From the NCBI GenBank assembly GCA_017656305.1, contig JACDOG010000015.1:1-50253 (forward strand): DNA of 50,253 nt. Reading direction: 5' to 3'. The DNA is from Thermoanaerobacteraceae bacterium. GTDB lineage: Bacteria > Bacillota > JADQBR01. Below are positions 1-7,409 of this stretch, in pieces. The notes beneath the pieces were generated by a model. That model was not told where the DNA came from. It searched no databases and saw only the letters and a list, made by a program, of their open reading frames with translations. The stretch's first letter is position 1. The number at the start of each line of letters is the position of its first letter. The position numbers were made by a program, and so were the translations under genes.

Positions 1-152
1 AGTATCTCCTGTAATTGTTTTCTATTTATGTTATGTAACTTGTTAATGAATTTGTGGCGATTGGGATATATAAATAGTTATTTACGTCGAAAATCCGGCG
101 TAATTTGTTTGGTTTTTATCCTCGTGTTGCGACAAAAATTAAAAAGAGATGC

Positions 153-161
153 TGGTATAAT
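153..161 (+). promoter_or_regulatory. Extended -10 promoter for the signal peptidase gene
   Basis: TGG-TATAAT (153-161) is an extended -10 element. No good -35 is visible at the usual distance, which is common for extended -10 promoters. Transcription would start near 168 and leave a leader of about 120 nt before the coding region at 287. Confidence 0.5.
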
Positions 162-241
162 ATTCCATGTAATGTAAACGCTGACGGGGCGATGAAACGT
201 AATCTGTAGGTGGGCATCTGGATTGCGGGGAGCCAGTTATG

Positions 242-270
242 CAACCGACCAGCTGAGACGGTTGGTTTTT
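242..270 (+). terminator. Hairpin plus T-run in the leader of the signal peptidase gene
   Basis: CAACCG (242-247) pairs with CGGTTG (259-264), followed by GTTTTT. It lies directly before the ribosome site (ggagg near 275) of the gene at 287, so it looks like an attenuator and not an end-of-gene terminator. An upstream helix can form between CGTAATCT and GGATTGCG with G-U pairs. I could not match the leader to a known riboswitch class. Confidence 0.4.
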
Positions 271-286
271 CTATGGAGGTATTCCT

Positions 287-826
287 ATGAAACGCTGGTC
301 CAGCCTTTGTCTATCTGTTTTTATTATCCTCTTGTTTTGTAGCTTGCTGCTCATGTTTTACGGGGTAAGTACGAATGTGTTTGGGTACAGATTTCTGGTG
401 GTAATCAGCGGCAGCATGGAACCGGAAATACCTGTAGGGACCTTGGTGGCTGTTAAACCCGTATCTCCTGGCAGCATCCGGGAGGGTGATGTCATTACCT
501 TTCGTGATCATGATAACCCGGAAGTGCTGGTGACGCACAGGGTTGTCGGCCTCACGGATAACGGGTACTTTGTAACTAAAGGCGATGCCAATGAAGCAGC
601 GGATCCTGTCCCGGTGTCTGCAGGGGATTTGGTGGGGAAGAATTTTTTTAGATTACCCTATATCGGGTATTTGGCAATTATTTTTAAAAGAAGCGGCGCG
701 GTGTTTTTAGGCACGGTGGTGGTAATACTTGCCCTTATCGGTGGAGCCAGCAGTGTCATTAAACGAATCAAATATTCAAAGATCAAACAACTGGAAGGAC
801 CGGTTAGACGTTTGGAGATTAGATGA
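287..826 (+). CDS. SipW-type signal peptidase I
   Basis: Membrane serine protease that removes signal peptides from exported proteins, of the ER/archaeal (S26B) type found in sporulating Firmicutes beside the usual Lys-dependent enzyme. N-terminal membrane segment at about residues 7-27. Catalytic Ser43 lies in SGSMEP, and His84 in VTHRVVG replaces the lysine of ordinary bacterial enzymes. The conserved KGDAN box is at 98-102, and a second membrane segment is at about 145-157. The length of 179 aa fits the family. The start is ATG 11-12 bases after ggagg. In Bacillus, SipW processes biofilm or spore-coat proteins (TasA, YqxM); no such substrate gene is visible here. A zinc-ribbon gene follows 47 bp downstream. 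Confidence 0.88.
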   Translation: MKRWSSLCLSVFIILLFCSLLLMFYGVSTNVFGYRFLVVISGSMEPEIPVGTLVAVKPVSPGSIREGDVITFRDHDNPEVLVTHRVVGLTDNGYFVTKGDANEAADPVPVSAGDLVGKNFFRLPYIGYLAIIFKRSGAVFLGTVVVILALIGGASSVIKRIKYSKIKQLEGPVRRLEIR

Positions 827-873
827 CTTTCCGGCACTAATTTTAAGTACACTAAAAGTTTAGGAGGGTGTTC

Positions 874-1095
874 ATGCCTTATAAAATCTGCCCCCATTGC
901 CAGGGTAAATCATATTCGGCCAGCACTGCCGGAAGATGGATTTGTCCTTACTGTCGCAGGGATATCAGCAACTCCCGAGTATTTTATCATAAATGGAAGG
1001 TGGTCCTGGGAAACATATACTTGATGCCCTGGGTGCAGGAAATTGAAGATGAAAAAAAAAAAAAAGAAGCTTCTCAGTTAATGCCACGGAGATAA
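874..1095 (+). CDS. Small zinc-ribbon protein
   Basis: 73 aa protein with two CxxC knuckles (CPHC at 6-9, CPYC at 24-27) that should bind one zinc. The rest is basic and aromatic, with a lysine-rich tail. I chose ATG 874 because aggagg (862-867) sits 6 bases before it; a GTG at 868 directly abuts that site and is unlikely. A run of 14 A bases (1052-1065) encodes the Glu-Lys stretch near the C-terminus and could cause polymerase slippage. It probably shares a transcript with the signal peptidase. Function unknown. Confidence 0.7.
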   Translation: MPYKICPHCQGKSYSASTAGRWICPYCRRDISNSRVFYHKWKVVLGNIYLMPWVQEIEDEKKKKEASQLMPRR

Positions 1096-1102
1096 AGATT
1101 TT

Positions 1103-1131
1103 TTGACACAGTAGATGATTTTTGTTATCAT
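1103..1131 (+). promoter_or_regulatory. Strong sigma-A promoter
   Basis: TTGACA (1103-1108), 17-bp spacer, TATCAT (1126-1131). It points toward the tRNA gene at 1317, but a hairpin with T-runs begins only about 8 bases after the -10. Confidence 0.65.
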
Positions 1132-1138
1132 GATGAAG

Positions 1139-1180
1139 ACAACGAAACAGCTGCAGAGATGCGGTTGTTTTTTCTTTTTT
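1139..1180 (+). terminator. Hairpin with double T-run just after a promoter
   Basis: ACAAC (1139-1143) pairs with GTTGT (1164-1168) around a loop holding CAGCTGCAG, followed by TTTTTT C TTTTTT. It could end the zinc-ribbon transcript or attenuate the promoter at 1103. It resembles the hairpin at 242-270 (CAACCG ... CAGCTGAGA ... CGGTTG). Confidence 0.45.
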
Positions 1181-1316
1181 ATTTTACCTGTCACAGGACT
1201 AGTTTTTACAATTGGCAGTGGCGTAAATTATTACTAGAAGAATACTCTTGCAAAATTGCTGCATTTATGGCATAATAAATGTTGCGCTGAAAAAGAAGAT
1301 AAATAGAGTTTTCAGT

Positions 1317-1392
1317 GGGGATATAGCTCAGCTGGGAGAGCGCTTGACTGGCAGTCAAGAGGTCACGGGTTCGAGTCCCGTTATCTCCACCA
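1317..1392 (+). tRNA. tRNA-Ala (anticodon GGC)
   Basis: Full 76-nt cloverleaf with encoded CCA (1390-1392). The acceptor stem carries the G3-U70 pair that identifies alanine tRNAs. The D arm is gctcagctgggagagc. The anticodon stem CTTGA/TCAAG encloses loop CTGGCAG with anticodon GGC at 1350-1352, reading GCC and GCU. The T arm is CGGGTTCGAGTCCCG. A terminator follows at once. Confidence 0.97.
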
Positions 1393-1406
1393 GCTTTGAA
1401 AGCAGT

Positions 1407-1438
1407 AATGGCAAGGGTTTGAGGCCCTTGCCATTTTA
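1407..1438 (+). terminator. Terminator after tRNA-Ala
   Basis: AATGGCAAGGG pairs with CCCTTGCCATT (11 bp, 7-base loop) and is followed by a short T-run. Confidence 0.8.
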
Positions 1439-1553
1439 CTTATATTTTCTCTCTAAAGCCAAAATTTTCTCCTTTTTCTCTCCTTTAGTCTGCTAAAGTG
1501 TTTTTCTCTCCAGAGTTCTCTCAACAAGTTTTCAAATTTGTCAGTTACCTCTT

Positions 1554-2066
1554 TTATGCTCCAGGATTATATTGTGGAGGAATTTGTAACCAACCCTTTA
1601 TTTTTCCATAATCAGTCATCTTAGTAAAAGCATAAAGTTCCTTTTTGTGCATTTTTATAAAAATGTTTCTTAATTCATGGTTTTGCATTGCCAATATACT
1701 ATTTGTATGTAGGATTAGGAAGTTTTGTATTCCCATATAAATAATACGAAACATTAACTGATCTCTAAGTATATCTGTATTAGTTGGTGAATTAATAGAC
1801 TTTGGTGGTCGTGGAGGTAAAGGAATACCAAAGTAATCCAACTTTTTTTCAATAATACTTATTTCTTCGTTTAACAATTCCAGTCCATAAGTTAATAAAG
1901 CCTTAAATTCAATATCACTAGCAAAATTTTGAAACACATCTGTTAATTCGCGAACATCATAACGAGTTATTAAATGTTGCCATAGTTGAAATATTTCACC
2001 TGAATGAACTTTATCCTGATTTTCTGGAGACTTATCCCCTAGTAAACGTTCCCAAACAGACGGCAT
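1554..2066 (-). CDS. DUF3231 family protein
   Basis: 170 aa, soluble and mostly helical. The C-terminal pattern GWLQIPPQY and the PPRPP segment are typical of DUF3231 proteins, ferritin-like helical proteins of spore-forming Firmicutes with no settled function. I use ATG 2066 because AAGGTG lies 9 bases upstream; a TTG at 2084 overlaps that site. The promoter at 2096-2124 matches forespore sigma-F/G promoters, so expression in the developing spore is likely. The gene stands alone between a tRNA gene and an IS21 remnant. Confidence 0.75.
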   Translation of the reverse strand: MPSVWERLLGDKSPENQDKVHSGEIFQLWQHLITRYDVRELTDVFQNFASDIEFKALLTYGLELLNEEISIIEKKLDYFGIPLPPRPPKSINSPTNTDILRDQLMFRIIYMGIQNFLILHTNSILAMQNHELRNIFIKMHKKELYAFTKMTDYGKIKGWLQIPPQYNPGA

Positions 2067-2095
2067 TGTGAAATTCACCTTCAAGATTTTTTATT

Positions 2096-2124
2096 TAGTA
2101 TATACCTTGAAATGAATATTATTC
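2096..2124 (-). promoter_or_regulatory. Sigma-G/F-like promoter of the DUF3231 gene
   Basis: On the minus strand: GAATA (2124-2120), 17-bp spacer, TATACTA (2102-2096). This fits the forespore consensus GHATR-N17/18-CATHMTA with one mismatch, and the position 30 bp before the start codon is right. Confidence 0.45.
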
Positions 2125-2254
2125 ATATTAACTTAAATGTTTATTACACATTCCAAAGAGAGCGTAGGAGGCACGTATGATAAGGAATCCTAGAACTGGG
2201 GAGAAGTACATCTTCAGCAATAAAAATACGGCCATCACAGGAGTGGGGAGATCG

Positions 2255-2469
2255 TAAGTGTTATCAGGGTAGCCGTATTCCTCTTTAAGCTGCCGATAGA
2301 TGGCGGCTGCGGTGCGGCGTTCCTTGCGGGGTTTAAGCATGTCTTCCATGAGCCACATGTCTGCGATATGGGCATACGGCCCCATAACCGGTTTGCGGCG
2401 CTTTGGGTTCTCAGTTGACTTGTTCCAGTTTTCCTTTTTGGCGTACTTGGCAGCAGTTCGCCAGGACAA
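2255..2469 (-). pseudogene. IS21-family transposase (IstA) fragment
   Basis: About 70 codons resemble the start of IS21 IstA: the end of the helix-turn-helix (WRTAAKYAKKENW), the linker with RRKPVMGPY, and the region PRKERRTAAAIYRQLKEEYG. Homology then stops and the frame runs into unrelated sequence to 2128. The DDE catalytic domain, istB and the terminal repeats are absent. A dead remnant. Confidence 0.7.
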
Positions 2470-2503
2470 TTAACCGGGTGCTGAAGCAAAAGGACTGTTG
2501 TAC

Positions 2504-3121
2504 TTAGCAGCTTTCCTCCAGCAGCAATGCCATGGGTCCCCGGGGATTAACGATATTTACCAGGTAGCTGTAAGGAATGAAAAATTTTGGCGGCCCGACG
2601 TAATGCGGCGTAAATACCAGCTCTTGAAAATACACCACTAATGTATCTTCAGTCAGGTAGTAGCTTTGAGTGTCGGTTATGGGCGGTACCGGGCCCAATA
2701 CCGGTAAATCTTCTTTTGCTATTTGTTTTTCGATCAGGTCTTTTATTCTTAACCTGTAATTGCTGTTCAGCTTGAATAATTCATAAAATTCCCAGCGCCT
2801 GCCGTTTTCCAGGCTTACTGTTAAAGACCGCAAAATGGTGGAGCCATTAGCTGCCATTCGCGGCATTTTAAAAACTTCTATCCACAGACTGAGGACGCTT
2901 TTCTCGTTTGCCGACACCGTATACCTGCCTGTGACACTTGCGGTACATCCGGCCTCATCGCGGATATTTGTCGGAATAAGGTTAAAGACAATATCCTCAA
3001 TCATGTCATTGATTTTTGTTTCCACCGCTTTATTTTTTAGTCTTACCTCGGGATAAATAAAATCCACACACTCCGTTTTAATTTTTTTCTCCCTGATTTC
3101 GGCACGGTTCTGGCTTGGCAT
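2504..3121 (-). CDS. DUF3298 domain protein
   Basis: About 205 aa. Residues 15-90 resemble the DUF4163-like N-terminal part (FIYPEVRLKNKAVETKIND, then TGRYTVSANEKSVLSLWIE). The C-terminal half fits DUF3298 (YYLTEDTLVVYFQ ... FFIPYS), a domain also found in the anti-sigma factor RsiV. No signal peptide or membrane segment is seen with this start, so the protein appears cytosolic. The frame is open to 3352 but the extra N-terminus looks random; ATG 3121 and ATG 3175 are both possible, neither with a good ribosome site. Function unknown. Confidence 0.65.
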   Translation of the reverse strand: MPSQNRAEIREKKIKTECVDFIYPEVRLKNKAVETKINDMIEDIVFNLIPTNIRDEAGCTASVTGRYTVSANEKSVLSLWIEVFKMPRMAANGSTILRSLTVSLENGRRWEFYELFKLNSNYRLRIKDLIEKQIAKEDLPVLGPVPPITDTQSYYLTEDTLVVYFQELVFTPHYVGPPKFFIPYSYLVNIVNPRGPMALLLEESC

Positions 3122-3364
3122 AAGGTTCACATCCCGGTAAGTAATCCATCTGCCTTGCAAGCAGTTACAGTACATTTTATTCAACACGGGCAAAAAATGT
3201 TTTCGCGAACAAATAAAAATTGTTTGTTTGGGTAGTCTTGTATAATAGGTGGACTTTTCGGAAGGCTTTTCATGGCTTTTTGCCAAAAGTGGATACCGTT
3301 TTTTCCGGGGTAGTCCGCACCAGGTAGAAAGATAAATCCCGTGCAGCAGCACGGGATTTAATCT

Positions 3365-4276
3365 TTACAGGACCAGTCTTAAACCCAATTGTTCGGCGAA
3401 CCGCAGTGCTTCCCGGTATTCTCCGGGGCTGATTCTTCTTGCTATTTCCGAAAACATAAAAGCCTGGTGAGCCGGGTAATATTGGTCCATTAAGTTAACC
3501 AGGCAGTCCGGCGACAGTTCTTCCTTGATAAATCTTAATACTTCTTTAGTATTTTCCAAACCTCCCGGCATTATCAGGTGTCTGATAAGCAGTCCCCGGT
3601 AGGCGATGCCCCTGTCATCCGTTTTTAGCCCGCCTACCTGGCGGTCCATTTCTTTTAGTGCCCTTTTTACCTTTTCGGGATAGTCTTTGACACGGGAATA
3701 TTTTTCAGCCCATTCTCCAAGGTGGTACTTAAAGTCCGGCATATAAATGTCTATCACTCCGTCTAACAGTTTCAAGGTTTCCACTCTTTCATAGCCGCCG
3801 CAGTTGTAGACCAGCGGCAGTTTCAGACCTTGTTCTGCGGCCAGGGAAAGTGCTTCCAGAATATTAGGGACAAAATGTGTGGGGGTGACCAGATTGATAT
3901 TGTGACATCGGTACCGATTTTGCAGTACCAGCATGATTTGCGCCAAATCCTTGTTGGCAATTATGCTCCCTTCACCGCCAAAACTTAATTCGCAGTTCTG
4001 GCAGAAAACACAGCGCATGTTGCAGTAGCCGAAAAATATGGTCCCGGAACCGTTTGTTCCCACCAAGGGTTCTTCCTCGCCGAAATGGGGACCGTAGCTG
4101 GCTACTATGACCTTATCCGCGGCCCGGCAGAAGCCCAGATTTTCTCTGCGGTTGACGCCGCACCGGTGCGGGCATAAATTGCAATCCGTCAAATGTTTTC
4201 GGGCTTCTTTTACTCTTTCCGCTAGCTTGCCGTTTTGTAATAGTTTGAGGTAACTAGGCTTAAAGTCTTTTGGCAT
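3365..4276 (-). CDS. PflX-like radical SAM protein
   Basis: 303 aa protein of the COG1313 group, related to pyruvate-formate-lyase activating enzymes. The radical SAM cluster motif CNMRCVFC is at about 87-94. An additional N-terminal cysteine set (CNLCPHRCG ... FC) precedes it. Later conserved blocks include VTPTHFVP, PLVYNCGGYE and DIYMPDFKY. Its target protein is unknown. ATG 4276 lies 6 bases after GGTGAG; ATG 4279 directly before it is the alternative. The short gene at 4307-4504 lies just upstream on the same strand, probably co-transcribed. Confidence 0.85.
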   Translation of the reverse strand: MPKDFKPSYLKLLQNGKLAERVKEARKHLTDCNLCPHRCGVNRRENLGFCRAADKVIVASYGPHFGEEEPLVGTNGSGTIFFGYCNMRCVFCQNCELSFGGEGSIIANKDLAQIMLVLQNRYRCHNINLVTPTHFVPNILEALSLAAEQGLKLPLVYNCGGYERVETLKLLDGVIDIYMPDFKYHLGEWAEKYSRVKDYPEKVKRALKEMDRQVGGLKTDDRGIAYRGLLIRHLIMPGGLENTKEVLRFIKEELSPDCLVNLMDQYYPAHQAFMFSEIARRISPGEYREALRFAEQLGLRLVL

Positions 4277-4306
4277 CATATACTCACCATTTGAAATTAC
4301 CAAATG

Positions 4307-4504
4307 TTAATCGGTTTTTTGTTCCAGCCGGTTGGAAAAGTAATCTTCCTGCTGTTCGGAAAGCCGGGTTAAATTCTTGGCATATGTTTGGTCCTTACGT
4401 TGTTTGACATCTGCCAAAACCGGGGCTTCCAGGTCCCGGGTTAATTCGGGAGTCAGTCCTTGGGCTGCCTTTTGCCTGTACCTGTCATAGTCTTTTTCTT
4501 TCAA
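4307..4504 (-). CDS. Small charged hypothetical protein
   Basis: 65 aa, highly charged, rich in Gln/Glu/Lys/Arg, without cysteines or membrane segments; likely helical. It starts at TTG with GAAGGT 7 bases upstream. It lies about 30 bp upstream of the PflX-like gene. Not recognised. Confidence 0.6.
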   Translation of the reverse strand: MKEKDYDRYRQKAAQGLTPELTRDLEAPVLADVKQRKDQTYAKNLTRLSEQQEDYFSNRLEQKTD

Positions 4505-4598
4505 CGCTGTTACCTTCTTTGTTTTTGTGAATTTATTTATAGAATTAGAAAAACCCTTCCAACTTATGTGGCCCGATTTCCGGCGGCTTTTAAAGTTT

Positions 4599-5957
4599 TC
4601 ACATGAGTTGGGAAATAAACAGCGTTGCCGTACCGAAATATACGGACAGGGAGAATATATCGTTCAAGGTGGTTATTAGGGGTCCAGAGGCCACGGCTGG
4701 GTCAATGCCAAACCGGTACAGCAGCAGGGGGATTACGGTTCCGGCCAAGGTGCCGATGATTAGGGTCATAAATAATGAGCCGCCCACTACTACTCCCAGC
4801 ATCATGTTTCTCTGCCAGATATATGCTGCTGCCGCAATTAATGCGCCGCAAACACTGCCGATAATCAGTCCCACCCGCAGTTCACGGAAAATCAACCTGA
4901 TTATTGCCTTGCGGTCAATATTATCGGTGACCAGCCCGCGAACCACCACGGCCAGTGACTGGGTGCCCGTATTTCCCGTCATACCGGCAATCATGGGCAT
5001 GAAGAAGGCCAGGGCCACCACTCTTTCCAGTGTTTCCTGAAAAGTACTGATAATGCTGCCGGAGATTAAGCCCAAAAAGAGCAGTAGGATCAGCCACGGC
5101 AGGCGGCGGAAAGAGGCCGTCAGGGAACCGGTATTAAAGTCGATTGCCTTGCCGGAGGCCGAGAGCTTTTCAATGTCTTCGTTGGCTTCCTCAATGACCA
5201 CGTCAATAATGTCATCGACCGTTATGATACCGACCATGTGGTTTTCCTTATCTACCACCGGAACAGCTATAAAGTCATATCTTTCAATTATACGTGCCAC
5301 TTCCTCCTGGTCCGTATCAACGGGTACGGAGATTACCCGGGAGAACATGATGTCTTCTATCTTGTCATCCAGGTTGGCTAGAAGCAGGTCGCGGTATGAG
5401 ACCACGCCAACCAGTTTTTTGTGTTCGTCCAGGACATAAAGGTAGTAGATGTTTTCCGCAATTTCGGCAAAGGATTTCAGCTTGTCAATGGCTTCCTGGA
5501 CGGTGTAGTAAGTGCGGATCCACACGTAGCGGTTGGTCATGATGCCTCCTGCCGTGTCCGGCGGATAGCGCATCAAATTCTTTACTGCCTGGGATTCCTC
5601 TGCCTGCATGGAGGCAAGAAACTCTTCCGTCTCATCGGTGGAGATTTCATTGAGCAAATCGGCCAGCTCATCGTTAGCCATAAAGTCCATGATTTTGGAG
5701 GACTGTTTGCTGCCCAGCTTGTGCAGGATGTCCACCTGTGTTTTCCGGTCAAGCTGCTGAATCAGGAGAGCGATCTGCTTGGGCTCTAAAAATGTCAGGA
5801 ATTTGTAATGATGCTTTTCCGGCAGGTTTTTGTAAAGTCGTGCAATGTCGTAAGGCTGCAGTTCTTCGATGATTTGCTGAAACTGGTCCTGCTTAAATTC
5901 CTTCAAGTATTTGATTATCAGCAGGGTAATCTCGTTCTCGCTTAACTGCTGTATCAT
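4599..5957 (-). CDS. mgtE: Magnesium transporter MgtE
   Basis: Mg2+ channel of the inner membrane, 452 aa, the usual length. The N-terminal helical MgtE_N domain is at about 20-120. Two CBS domains (about 125-250) sense internal Mg2+. Five membrane helices (about 285-450) form the pore, with the family motif MPMIAGMTGNTGTQS. ATG 5957 is chosen because GGTGGTGA lies 8 bases upstream; an upstream GTG overlaps that site. No Mg2+ riboswitch is visible in the short upstream gap. Confidence 0.93.
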   Translation of the reverse strand: MIQQLSENEITLLIIKYLKEFKQDQFQQIIEELQPYDIARLYKNLPEKHHYKFLTFLEPKQIALLIQQLDRKTQVDILHKLGSKQSSKIMDFMANDELADLLNEISTDETEEFLASMQAEESQAVKNLMRYPPDTAGGIMTNRYVWIRTYYTVQEAIDKLKSFAEIAENIYYLYVLDEHKKLVGVVSYRDLLLANLDDKIEDIMFSRVISVPVDTDQEEVARIIERYDFIAVPVVDKENHMVGIITVDDIIDVVIEEANEDIEKLSASGKAIDFNTGSLTASFRRLPWLILLLFLGLISGSIISTFQETLERVVALAFFMPMIAGMTGNTGTQSLAVVVRGLVTDNIDRKAIIRLIFRELRVGLIIGSVCGALIAAAAYIWQRNMMLGVVVGGSLFMTLIIGTLAGTVIPLLLYRFGIDPAVASGPLITTLNDIFSLSVYFGTATLFISQLM

Positions 5958-6049
5958 CCATTTGGTCACCACCTTTAATTATTAGTATGGTTTAGTTTAT
6001 GATTGCTTTATTAGTATAGGAAAAAAATCATTATTTGGAAATAATTTTT

Positions 6050-6080
6050 AAAAAAAACACCGCCGGATATATTGGCGGTG
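6050..6080 (-). terminator. Terminator of the ger operon
   Basis: Read on the minus strand, CACCGCC-(9)-GGCGGTG is followed by a long T-run (forward A bases 6050-6057). It comes directly after the last small gene of the ger operon. Confidence 0.8.
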
Positions 6081-6082
6081 CG

Positions 6083-6298
6083 TCAGGACATTAGGGATAA
6101 AAAGTACTTCACTAGGACTTCTATACCTTTTACCGGGTTCGGGATTTTTACTCCTAGCACCTGCAGGAGGGCCAGAATAAAGGCAGCCACCAGGAAAAGC
6201 AAAAATGCTGTCAGTTCTCGCCAGTATTTTCTTTGCACGAGACCGGGTGCTTCAAATAATGCTATGCCGATAAATGCTGCAATTAACAGGATTATCAT
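6083..6298 (-). CDS. Small membrane protein of the ger operon
   Basis: 71 aa with two hydrophobic segments (about 2-14 and 28-48) and a hydrophobic C-terminus. Its start overlaps the end of gerB by 4 bp, so the two are translationally coupled. Small membrane proteins are known partners of some germinant receptors (GerD-type or fourth-subunit proteins), so a role in the receptor complex is a reasonable inference. Not assigned to a named family. Confidence 0.75.
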   Translation of the reverse strand: MIILLIAAFIGIALFEAPGLVQRKYWRELTAFLLFLVAAFILALLQVLGVKIPNPVKGIEVLVKYFLSLMS

Positions 6299-7395
6299 TT
6301 GGATCCCTCTTTCGCTTTTTTTGGCAGCCCGCGAACCACTGCTACTATAAGAGAAAACAGGGGGATGCCAAATTGAAAAGGAATAACGTAATAGGGGTAG
6401 ATGTCAAAAGCAAAATGTATATTTTCGATAGTACTTTCAAACTGCAGGATGCTTAAGATGACCATGAGAATGCCGATAGGAAGTACCAGGGGTAGGTAAG
6501 AACGCAGGTTTAACAACTGGGCAGTGCCCAGGACCGTACCATAATAGAGAACGGAAATTTTCAGAAATCCCATGGCTAAAAAGTTGCCTACTACTATAAT
6601 TTCCAGCCTGGTTAGAATTTCTCCTATATTTATTAAACGTACCGCTTGATAGGAATCGTAGGTATGGATGGGTTCGGTAACTCCTAGCACGGATATGTTG
6701 CGCACGGAAGCTACAACCAGGAGGATACCGGCAAGGATTAATCCTAATGTAACAGAAGGTTTGGCCTGTTTGGTATTTTCCAAAAAGGCGATAACCATGA
6801 GAAAAACCACTGTTTCACCAAAGGGAAAGGTGGTTGCAGCATAACTGGCCTTGATAAACTGTTTTAGGGGAAGGTCCAAAACCGGTAAAAGGTTAGTGAA
6901 TTCCATGTCTTTTACCAGCAGCACCGTTGTAAGAAAAGTTGCACAAGCTGTGACGAAAAGCAATATTATACTGGTCCGGGCTATTACTTCAATGCCGTTT
7001 CGTACCGCCGATGCGCAGGTCAGGGTGATGAAAATGAGAAATACTATTATGGGAGTTTCCGGGTATATTAGTCCTACAAAAAAATCACTGAAATTTCGCA
7101 GCACCAAACTGGCAAGATGAAAAAAATACCACAGGTAACCTATGGTGATTAGCTTGCCCAAGTAGGGGCCGAAAATGATATCATTGATCTGGACTAGGGT
7201 TTTGCCGGGAAACTTTACCGCCAGGGTTGTGTAAATAAAGGCAATTAAGAGACTGCTGCCCAGCCCGGCCAAAACGGCTAGCCAGGCATCGTGCCCTGCA
7301 ACCAACCCGGGGCTGAGGATTAAGCTGGACCCCAGGGTAAATCCGGCTATTAAAAATGTTAATTGCGAACTGGAGATTTTACCTTTTTCAAGCAT
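6295..7395 (-). CDS. Spore germination protein GerB (transporter-like subunit)
   Basis: 366 aa with about ten membrane helices, of the spore-germination permease family (GerAB/YndE, within the APC transporter superfamily). The opening KISSSQLTFLIAGFTLGSSLI and the later SFGETVVF-like region (TTFPFGETVVFL) are typical. In the germinant receptor this subunit sits in the spore inner membrane and binds the nutrient ligand. It follows gerC by 14 bp. Full length. Confidence 0.9.
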   Translation of the reverse strand: MLEKGKISSSQLTFLIAGFTLGSSLILSPGLVAGHDAWLAVLAGLGSSLLIAFIYTTLAVKFPGKTLVQINDIIFGPYLGKLITIGYLWYFFHLASLVLRNFSDFFVGLIYPETPIIVFLIFITLTCASAVRNGIEVIARTSIILLFVTACATFLTTVLLVKDMEFTNLLPVLDLPLKQFIKASYAATTFPFGETVVFLMVIAFLENTKQAKPSVTLGLILAGILLVVASVRNISVLGVTEPIHTYDSYQAVRLINIGEILTRLEIIVVGNFLAMGFLKISVLYYGTVLGTAQLLNLRSYLPLVLPIGILMVILSILQFESTIENIHFAFDIYPYYVIPFQFGIPLFSLIVAVVRGLPKKAKEGSK

Positions 7396-7409
7396 TATCT
7401 TTCCAACTC

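Noticed and set aside
168-286. Known riboswitch (c-di-GMP-I, TPP, fluoride, c-di-AMP) before the signal peptidase gene
   Set aside because: Partial word matches only (for example CTGAGA); the conserved core of each class is missing.
1248-1496. Open frame of 82 codons on plus
   Set aside because: It runs through the tRNA-Ala gene and its terminator; not a protein gene.
1317-1553. tRNA-Ala as an integration site
   Set aside because: No integrase or repeat of the tRNA 3' end is seen nearby; the genes downstream look like ordinary chromosome plus an old IS remnant.
4603-5789. Three plus-strand open frames opposite mgtE
   Set aside because: Antisense shadows; no ribosome sites and no recognisable protein features.
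5958-6049. Mg2+ riboswitch for mgtE
   Set aside because: The gap is too short (~90 bp) and has no matching structure.
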